From positions 1-28,290 of the forward strand of contig JAQGKC010000167.1 of assembly GCA_028290305.1 (NCBI GenBank): a DNA stretch of 28,290 bases, in the 5' to 3' direction. The position numbers were made by a program, and so were the translations under genes. How positions within the stretch are numbered: the stretch's first letter is position 1; every line of letters starts with the position of its first letter. The stretch is from Bradyrhizobium sp. GTDB lineage: Bacteria; Pseudomonadota; Alphaproteobacteria; Rhizobiales; Xanthobacteraceae. The notes beneath the pieces were generated by a model. That model saw only the letters and a list, made by a program, of their open reading frames with translations. It was not told where the DNA came from and did no database searches. This document shows positions 23,521-28,290 of this stretch, one piece after another.

Positions 23521-24000
23521 TCATCCGCCGTCATACGCCTTTCTGAGTCCGGCGATGTCGAGCTTGACCATTTGCATCATCGCCTGCATCGCCCGCTGCG
23601 CGCCGGCGCGATCGGGACCGCCAAGCAATTCCGGCAGCACCGATGGGACGATCTGCCAGGACACGCCGTAGCGATCCCGAAGCCAGCCGCATTGTTCGAC
23701 CGATCCGCCATTGGAGGACAGCCGGTCCCAAAGACGATCGACTTCAGCTTGGTCGGCGCAGTCGATCTTGAACGAAATCGCGTGGGTGTATTCGAACCGC
23801 GTACCGCCGTTCAGCGCCATGAACTCCTGGCCGGCGAGCGTGAACTGGACCACCAGGACGGTGCCGGCCTTTCCGGCGGGACCGTCGACGGTGTTTTTCT
23901 GGATCTTATCGATTCGGGAATCCGGCAATAGCGAAACGTAGAACTGCGCGGCTTCCTCGGCCTCGCCGTCGAACCACAGGCAGGGGGATATTTTGGACAT
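23521..24000 (-). CDS. VOC family protein (PhnB-like, glyoxalase/dioxygenase fold)
   Basis: A 159-residue PhnB-type vicinal-oxygen-chelate protein. It shows PCLWFDGEAEEAAQFYVSLL at the N-terminus, VVQFTLAGQEFMALNGG, and the family's C-terminal QCGWLRDRYGVSWQIVPSVL followed by a Met/Ala helix (MQAMMQMVKLDI). Such proteins are often annotated as 3-demethylubiquinone methyltransferase-like, but that name is not supported by motifs for SAM binding. The enzymatic role is unknown. The ATG follows GAGGACCCCC. It is tail-to-tail with the MATE gene (14-nt gap) and is a separate transcription unit. Confidence 0.85.
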   Translation of the reverse strand: MSKISPCLWFDGEAEEAAQFYVSLLPDSRIDKIQKNTVDGPAGKAGTVLVVQFTLAGQEFMALNGGTRFEYTHAISFKIDCADQAEVDRLWDRLSSNGGSVEQCGWLRDRYGVSWQIVPSVLPELLGGPDRAGAQRAMQAMMQMVKLDIAGLRKAYDGG

Positions 24001-24120
24001 AAGGGGGTCCTCTAAAGGTTTCTCTCGATCAAACCGTTCGGAGGACGAATAGGCGGGCGCCAGTCCGACAATCCCTCTTAAATATTTTGACGACGAGATT
24101 TCCCGAAAAACAACCTATCT

Positions 24121-24210
24121 TCGTCATGGCCGGGCTCGTCCCGGCCATCCATGTCTTCCTACATCTGTGTCCTAAGACGTGGATGCCCAGCACAAGGCCG
24201 GGCATGACGA
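24121..24210. repeat. 90-bp palindromic intergenic repeat (type 2)
   Basis: A non-coding element with matching ends: TCGTCATGGCCGGGC at the left and the reverse complement of GGCCGGGCATGACGA at the right. Inside, GGCCGGGCTCGTCCCGGCC forms a hairpin, and ATCCATGTCTTCC with ACGTGGAT forms another. It lies between the Tat hydrolase stop and the VOC gene start. A half copy occurs at 25363-25393. I recall this sequence type as widespread in Bradyrhizobium. Confidence 0.75.
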
Positions 24211-24240
24211 TCTCAGCAACAGAACTGCCGGCTCGCCCTC

Positions 24241-25266
24241 TCACGTCGCGATCGGCGTCGGCATGGTGAGGAACGCCTTGGCGACGTGCCAGAACAATCG
24301 CCGGTTGGTGGCAAGCGTCACCGAGTGGGCGGTGCCGGGCAGGATGATGAACTGGCGGTCGCCGTTCGGCAGCAAATTATAAAACTCCTCGAGGTCGGCG
24401 ACGGTGGCGATCCCGTCATATTCGCCGCGCACCAGCAGCACCGGCGACAGCACCTTGTCCGGGTGCACCACCGGCAGATTGGCGGTCATGTCGAGATAGG
24501 TGCCGGTCGGAATCTGGTCGCCGAACTGCATTTCCGCATCCGCCAGCGCTTCGACCGCGGCGGCATCGCTGGTGCCCGGCTTGTCGCGGGTGGCGATCGA
24601 GCGGATCATGTCGCGGTCGCGCTTGCGCATATTGTGGGAGCGGTAATAAGCGAGCTGCTCGGCGCGCTTTGTCAATGTCGGCGATCCCTCGCCCTTGTAG
24701 GTGAAGGCGGCCAGCACCAGCCGGTCGGCGCGGTCGGGTTGCGCCATGGCATAGGCCCCGGCGCGCAGCGCGCCGGAGGATTCACCGAGAAAATGGAATT
24801 TCTGCCGCCCGGTTTCGCGGGTGACGACCTCAGCCGCCGCCTTCAGATCCTCGACGCCGCTGGCGATGTCGGAATTGCCGGACGTGCGTCCTGACTTGCC
24901 GTAATTTTCGTGGTCCATGGTCCAGCAGTCGAATCCGTAGCGGGCGAATTCGTTCATGGCAGAATATTCGCCATGGCCGGGCACATTGAGATCGAACGTC
25001 CTGGATGTGACCGACGAGCCGTGGACGAAAAACAAAACGGGCCGTGACGGCTCGCCGGCCTTCGGCATGCCGACCCGCTTGCGATACATCCACAGCGGCA
25101 CATCGCCCTTCTTTGCCCAATATTCGCTGCTCCATATCGCAGCCTCCGCTGCTGCCGCATCGGTGCTTTGCGCAGGCAACGCCCCTGCTATGCCGCCGGC
25201 AACGAGACCAAGCCCCGCGCCCTTGATGACGGTGCGCCGCGCCAGCGGACGATTGAAACTTGTCAT
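24241..25266 (-). CDS. Tat-exported alpha/beta hydrolase
   Basis: A 341-residue serine hydrolase. The N-terminus has a twin-arginine signal, ARRTVIKGAGLGLVAGGIAG, with Arg10-Arg11, so export of the folded protein is expected. The hydrolase domain begins near residue 50. It has an oxyanion-type HGSS at 82-85, the nucleophile Ser163 in GESSG, a probable acid in RGEYDG and the catalytic His in GTAHSV. Acting on an ester or lactone is the default expectation; no substrate is evident. I chose the ATG at 25266 (GGGAGC upstream), since it places the RR motif at the expected position. It is divergent from the amidohydrolase gene. Confidence 0.88.
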   Translation of the reverse strand: MTSFNRPLARRTVIKGAGLGLVAGGIAGALPAQSTDAAAAEAAIWSSEYWAKKGDVPLWMYRKRVGMPKAGEPSRPVLFFVHGSSVTSRTFDLNVPGHGEYSAMNEFARYGFDCWTMDHENYGKSGRTSGNSDIASGVEDLKAAAEVVTRETGRQKFHFLGESSGALRAGAYAMAQPDRADRLVLAAFTYKGEGSPTLTKRAEQLAYYRSHNMRKRDRDMIRSIATRDKPGTSDAAAVEALADAEMQFGDQIPTGTYLDMTANLPVVHPDKVLSPVLLVRGEYDGIATVADLEEFYNLLPNGDRQFIILPGTAHSVTLATNRRLFWHVAKAFLTMPTPIAT

Positions 25267-25547
25267 GTGCTTTGCTCCCTGTCGGCCCGAGTTTTTCTCC
25301 GGTGCTCGTGGGATCAATGGTAGCAGACACAGGCATTGTTCGAAAGCGGCGGCGCTCCTTCCGCGTCATGCCCGACCTTGGTGCCCGGCATGGCGAATAG
25401 AAAGGCAAACGCTTCCGAAGAACAGAGCACACCGCACGAATTTGTGAACGTCGTCACGCAAGGCGGTTGCGCAAGCCGACCGCAATAGGGTCTAGTCTTC
25501 ACGCCGCATCCGACCGGAAAAAATCCGGCGCAGCCAGGGGAGAAATC
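25267..25547. promoter_or_regulatory. Divergent promoter region of hydrolase and amidohydrolase genes
   Basis: About 280 nt that must carry both promoters. It also holds a half copy of the type-2 repeat. I see no convincing operator. Confidence 0.35.
25363..25393. repeat. Half copy of the type-2 palindromic repeat
   Basis: GCGTCATGCCCGACCTTG followed by GTGCCCGGCATGG forms a small hairpin (CATGCC/GGCATG arms). It aligns closely with one end of the 24121-24210 element. Only one arm is present, so it is a degenerate or solo unit of that family. Confidence 0.55.
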
Positions 25548-27074
25548 ATGAGCAGCCAACTGACCGAAGCCGAACTTGCCGCACTGATGCCGTCCGAATT
25601 GTGTCAGTACCAGACGCCGATTCCGACCCAGATCGTGGCCAGCGACGAGTTTTATCCCGACCCGCAGAACGAAAGGCAACGCGAAGTCGAAGCGCGGCTG
25701 CTCGCAATGGCCGACGATCTCGGCGGCAAGCAAGGCTTGAACCGCCGCCGGTTCTTCCAGACCGCCGCCGGGATGGCCGCATCTTTTGTCGCGATGAACG
25801 AGGTTTACGGGCCGCTGTTTGATGTGACGTCAGCGGAAGCCGCTACGCCGGCGATGGCCCAGGAGCGCGCCAACGGGCTCAAGGACCAGTTCATCATGGA
25901 CATGCATACGCATTTCCTGCGCGACGACACCCGCATTACCACCTTCGTCGACATGCGCAACGCGGTCGGCAAGGCCGGCTGGAACAAGGAACTCGCCGAC
26001 CACGAACAGACCATCGAGGATCTGAAATTCAACAACTACAAAAAGGAGATGTTTCTCGACAGCGATACCAAGATCGCGCTGATCTCGTCCGCACCTTCCG
26101 ACATCGAACAGGACTGGTTCCTGACCAACCAGCAGATGGCCGACGCGCGCAAGAAGATCAACGACGAGGCAGGTTCGCGGCGCTTGTTCTGTCACACGAT
26201 CTTCACGCCGGGACAGCCCGGCTGGCTCGACAAGCTCGACGCCGGCCTCGCGCTCAAGCCTGAATCCTGCAAGGGCTACACCATCGGCGACAACACCCAC
26301 AAGGAGATCAGCCATTATCCCTGGCGGATGGACGACGAGAACGTCGCCTATAAGGGCTACGAGAAAATGGTGAAGGCGGGCATCAAGAATGTCTGCATCC
26401 ACAAGGGGCTGTTCCCGCCGGGAGTCGAAAAGCGGTTTCCCAATCTTCGTGGCTTCGCCGATGTCTCCGATGTCGGTCAGGCCGCCAAGGACTGGCCGCA
26501 GCTCAATTTCGTCATTTATCACTCCGCCTATCGTCACGTCGGCGGCGATCCGAAACAGGCGCTGGCCGAGTTCGAACGAACGGGGCGGATTTCCTGGGCC
26601 AGCGACCTTGCCGACATCCCGGCGCAATATGGCGTCAATAATGTGTACGGCGACGTCGGCCAGTTGTTCGCGACCACGCTGGTGGCGGAGCCGAACGTCT
26701 GCGCGGCGCTGATGGGCACGCTGATCAAGGGACTCGGCGTCGATCATGTCTGCTGGGGCACCGATGCGCTGTGGACCGGTGCGCCGCAATGGCAGATCGA
26801 AGGCTTGCGCCGTCTTGAAATCCCCGAAGCCATGCAAAAGAAATTCGGCTACGCCCCGCTCGGCGCCGCCGACGGCCCGGTCAAATCAGCGATCTTCGGC
26901 GGCAACAATGCGCGGCTTTACGACATCCAGCCAAAGCGCGCGATGCTCGACATGTCAGGCGACCGCTTCGCGATGATGAAAGCGGAATACGAGACGGCCG
27001 GACCTGAGCCTTCAAACACGCGCTATGGCTATGTGGTGCCGAACGGACCGATCGATCACAGCGTGTTCGCGTAG
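25548..27074 (+). CDS. Metal-dependent amidohydrolase (PF04909/ACMSD-like) with displaced twin-arginine segment
   Basis: A 508-residue amidohydrolase-fold enzyme. Metal ligands are visible as His120 and His122 in MDMHTHFLRD, a later His in LNFVIYHSAYRH and the Asp of CWGTDALW. This set matches the ACMSD-type (amidohydrolase-related) group, which includes decarboxylases and hydrolases. The first 60 residues are acidic and soluble-looking. Only then does a Tat-like sequence occur, NRRRFFQTAAGMAASFV at residues 65-81, with hydrophobic character to about residue 91. AGGGGAGAAATC precedes the ATG at 25548, so the long N-terminus is probably real. It is flanked by the divergent hydrolase and a convergent cupin gene. 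The substrate is unknown. Confidence 0.85.
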   Translation: MSSQLTEAELAALMPSELCQYQTPIPTQIVASDEFYPDPQNERQREVEARLLAMADDLGGKQGLNRRRFFQTAAGMAASFVAMNEVYGPLFDVTSAEAATPAMAQERANGLKDQFIMDMHTHFLRDDTRITTFVDMRNAVGKAGWNKELADHEQTIEDLKFNNYKKEMFLDSDTKIALISSAPSDIEQDWFLTNQQMADARKKINDEAGSRRLFCHTIFTPGQPGWLDKLDAGLALKPESCKGYTIGDNTHKEISHYPWRMDDENVAYKGYEKMVKAGIKNVCIHKGLFPPGVEKRFPNLRGFADVSDVGQAAKDWPQLNFVIYHSAYRHVGGDPKQALAEFERTGRISWASDLADIPAQYGVNNVYGDVGQLFATTLVAEPNVCAALMGTLIKGLGVDHVCWGTDALWTGAPQWQIEGLRRLEIPEAMQKKFGYAPLGAADGPVKSAIFGGNNARLYDIQPKRAMLDMSGDRFAMMKAEYETAGPEPSNTRYGYVVPNGPIDHSVFA

Positions 27075-27084
27075 TATTTCTTCC

Positions 27085-27184
27085 GTCATTCCGGGGCGTG
27101 CGAAGCACGAACCCGGAATCTCGAGATTCCCCGATGTGCAATCGCACATCTGAGGTTCGCGTCTTCGACGCGCCCCGGAATGAC
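27085..27184. repeat. 100-bp palindromic intergenic repeat (type 3)
   Basis: Perfect 14-bp terminal inverted repeats (GTCATTCCGGGGCG and CGCCCCGGAATGAC) enclose further hairpins: GCGTGCGAAGCACG, GATGTGCAATCGCACATC, and GCGTCTTCGACGC near the right end. It sits between the convergent amidohydrolase and cupin genes, where it could also work as a transcription terminator. It is unrelated in sequence to the other two repeat types here. Confidence 0.75.
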
Positions 27185-27188
27185 TTCG

Positions 27189-27725
27189 TCACTTCGTCTC
27201 CGCCGGATCGCGGTGCACGGGATCGATCCATAGCACCGTCTCCGGTTTCTCCACCGGCTCGATGTCGAGATTGATCGCGACTGCCTGGCCGTCGCTGCGC
27301 ACCAGCACGCATTCCAGAACTTCATCCGGGCTGGCGTTGATCTCCTGATGCGGCACGTAGGGCGGGATGAAGATGAAATCGCCGGGGTTGGCTTCCGCCG
27401 TGAATTGCAGCTGCTCGCCCCAGCGCATCCGCGCCTTGCCTTTCACCACGTAGATGATGCTTTCGAGATGGCCGTGGTGATGCGCGCCGGTCTTGGCGTC
27501 GGGCTTGATGGTCACGGTACCGGCCCATAATTTCTGCGCGCCGACACGGGCGAAATTGATCGCCGCCTTGCGGTCCATCCCGGCGGTCGAAGGCACGTTG
27601 GGATCGAGCTGGTCGCCGGGAATGACGCGGACGCCATCATGCTTCCAGCGTTCCGCGTCGTCGTGATCGTGAGAATGATCGGCGTGGGAATGATCTGAAT
27701 GGGTATGATCGTGGGAGCCTGTCAT
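27189..27725 (-). CDS. Cupin domain protein with His-rich N-terminus
   Basis: A 178-residue single-domain cupin. Motif 1 is in GAHHHGHLESIIYVVKG, with His82, His84 and Glu88 as metal ligands. Motif 2 is in GDFIFIPPYVPHQEIN, with His126. The first 22 residues hold eight His in an H-x-H pattern (SHDHTHSDHSHADHSHDHDD), likely a metal-binding or metal-buffering tail. The product is cytoplasmic, with no signal peptide. Cupins of this size include dioxygenases, isomerases and sensors, so the reaction is open. It is convergent with the amidohydrolase gene, separated by a palindromic repeat. Confidence 0.85.
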   Translation of the reverse strand: MTGSHDHTHSDHSHADHSHDHDDAERWKHDGVRVIPGDQLDPNVPSTAGMDRKAAINFARVGAQKLWAGTVTIKPDAKTGAHHHGHLESIIYVVKGKARMRWGEQLQFTAEANPGDFIFIPPYVPHQEINASPDEVLECVLVRSDGQAVAINLDIEPVEKPETVLWIDPVHRDPAETK

Positions 27726-27795
27726 CGTGCTGCTTTCGCTAAATAGTTGCCTGCGAACGGTACAGAAAACCGTGATCGCAAACCAGACAAGAATA

Positions 27796-27821
27796 GGAAC
27801 ATTCAGTCCATGGGAGACTTG
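27796..27821 (+). promoter_or_regulatory. Possible stress-sigma (EcfG-like) promoter of csbD-like gene
   Basis: GGAAC at 27796-27800 matches the -35 element of the alphaproteobacterial general-stress sigma factor EcfG. The -10 position 17 nt on reads CTTG rather than CGTT, a poor match. I list it because CsbD-type genes are commonly under this control, but the sequence evidence is weak. Confidence 0.25.
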
Positions 27822-27857
27822 CCTTTGTGAAGCTTAACCCTCCAGAGGAGAGTTCCC

Positions 27858-28073
27858 ATGGGTGCAACGACAGATAAGGTTAAAGGCGCCACCAACGAAG
27901 CCATCGGCAAGGCCAAGCAGGGCGTCGGCGAAGCGGTCGGTTCCGACAAACTGCAAGGCGAAGGCGCGATCCAGGAAGTCAAAGGCAAGGGCCAGAAGGC
28001 CGTGGGTGACGCCAAGGAAGCGACCAAGGATGCCGTGAACAAGGCGGCCGCCACAGCGAACAAGAAACTCTGA
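27858..28073 (+). CDS. CsbD-like stress-response protein
   Basis: A 71-residue, highly charged Lys/Ala/Gly-rich protein of the CsbD family. It shows the family's K-x-x-G-x-x-x-E-x-x-G repeats: [20 protein letters not shown], then [20 protein letters not shown]. CsbD proteins are general-stress proteins of unknown mechanism, often among the most induced transcripts in stress or stationary phase. The ATG follows AGAGGAGAG at good spacing. A strong terminator lies 33 nt after the stop, so it is monocistronic. There is no signal peptide. Confidence 0.9.
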   Translation: MGATTDKVKGATNEAIGKAKQGVGEAVGSDKLQGEGAIQEVKGKGQKAVGDAKEATKDAVNKAAATANKKL

Positions 28074-28106
28074 TCGCCGCTGGTTCGAAATTGAATTGAA
28101 CTATAG

Positions 28107-28135
28107 AGACCGGTCCTTTGGGCCGGTCTTTTTCT
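28107..28135 (+). terminator. Rho-independent terminator after the csbD-like gene
   Basis: AGACCGGTCC and GGGCCGGTCT form a 10-bp stem with one G-U pair and a TTT loop, directly followed by a T-rich run (TTTTCTT). Confidence 0.85.
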
Positions 28136-28170
28136 TAACCTCGCCCCGCTTTTTCTTACCTCGCCCCGCT
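28130..28170. repeat. Tandem duplication of terminator tail and repeat edge
   Basis: TTTTCTTAACCTCGCCCCGC and TTTTCTTACCTCGCCCCGC lie back to back, differing by a single extra A. The unit joins the terminator T-run to the left edge of the composite repeat. Confidence 0.7.
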
Positions 28171-28290
28171 TGCGGCAGGGCTATCGCATATGGAATCTTC
28201 TGTGCGGTCCGCGGGCGAATTTTTCCGGTTTTGCGCGGTGTTTCAACGAGTCGTCCCTGCGAACGCAGGGACCCATACGGCGCGGACTCT
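28159..28290. repeat. Composite palindromic element, copy B (partial, cut by window edge)
   Basis: This copy matches the left half of the element at 3936-4253 in the same orientation. Shared parts include the CGCTTGCGGCAGGG / CGCAAGCGGCAGG end, the core GCGAATTTTTCCGGTTTTGC, GTGTTTCAACGAGTCGTCCC, the GTCCCTGCGAACGCAGGGAC palindrome and the final CGGCGCGGACTCT. It lacks about 26 nt holding the GAGCGCAATTGCGCTC hairpin of copy A. The right half is presumably beyond the window. Confidence 0.8.

Overview
The window looks like a chromosomal stretch from an alphaproteobacterium of the Bradyrhizobium/Rhodopseudomonas group (Nitrobacteraceae). The reasons are high GC with strongly biased third positions, the gene families present, and several intergenic palindromic repeats of the kind I associate with Bradyrhizobium genomes. 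This assignment is inferred from sequence character; no database was searched. There are no rRNA or tRNA genes, no CRISPR array, no transposase and no phage genes that I can see.

Layout, left to right. (1) 1-3754, minus strand: a fatty-acid beta-oxidation operon fadE - thiolase - fadJ-like, the last running off the left edge. (2) 3755-4269: an intergenic region holding a 318-bp composite palindromic element; a second partial copy ends the window at 28159-28290. (3) 4270-9824, minus: a drug-efflux operon of membrane-fusion lipoprotein, RND pump, TetR regulator and flavin reductase-like protein, with a 22-bp operator-like palindrome in front. (4) 9912-11246: an MFS anion/sugar-acid type permease. 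(5) 11448-12314: a 59-aa small ORF followed by two overlapping fragments of membrane-protein genes that look like the scar of a deletion. (6) 12288-15595: a GST and two short-chain dehydrogenases transcribed away from a LysR regulator, with a textbook T-N11-A inverted repeat next to the LysR start. (7) 15597-17636, minus: a small membrane protein, a YcaQ-type DNA glycosylase and a histone-H1-like Lys/Ala-rich protein.

(8) 17837-21059: an envelope cluster. A secreted caspase-like protein with a peptidoglycan-binding-like domain is divergent from an OmpA-domain protein, which is followed by two small exported proteins. The two divergent promoters carry the same 18-nt motif (17 of 18 identical), each oriented the same way towards its own gene. 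The motif contains GTGA-N6-TCAC, a CRP-like half-site arrangement. This shared control of a bacterial caspase homologue and a peptidoglycan-binding OmpA protein is the most interesting system-level signal in the window. (9) 21184-23506: a TetR regulator divergent from a MATE efflux pump with tandem operator-like repeats between them. (10) 23521-27725: a VOC protein, a Tat-exported alpha/beta hydrolase, a metal-dependent amidohydrolase with a displaced twin-arginine motif, and a cupin with a His-rich N-terminus, interspersed with two kinds of short palindromic repeat. (11) 27858-28135: a CsbD-like stress protein with its own terminator, then the second copy of the composite repeat.

Functionally the window is mainly accessory metabolism and stress defence: lipid degradation, two efflux systems each with a local TetR regulator, a LysR-controlled redox/detoxification operon, DNA-crosslink repair, and envelope-associated proteins.
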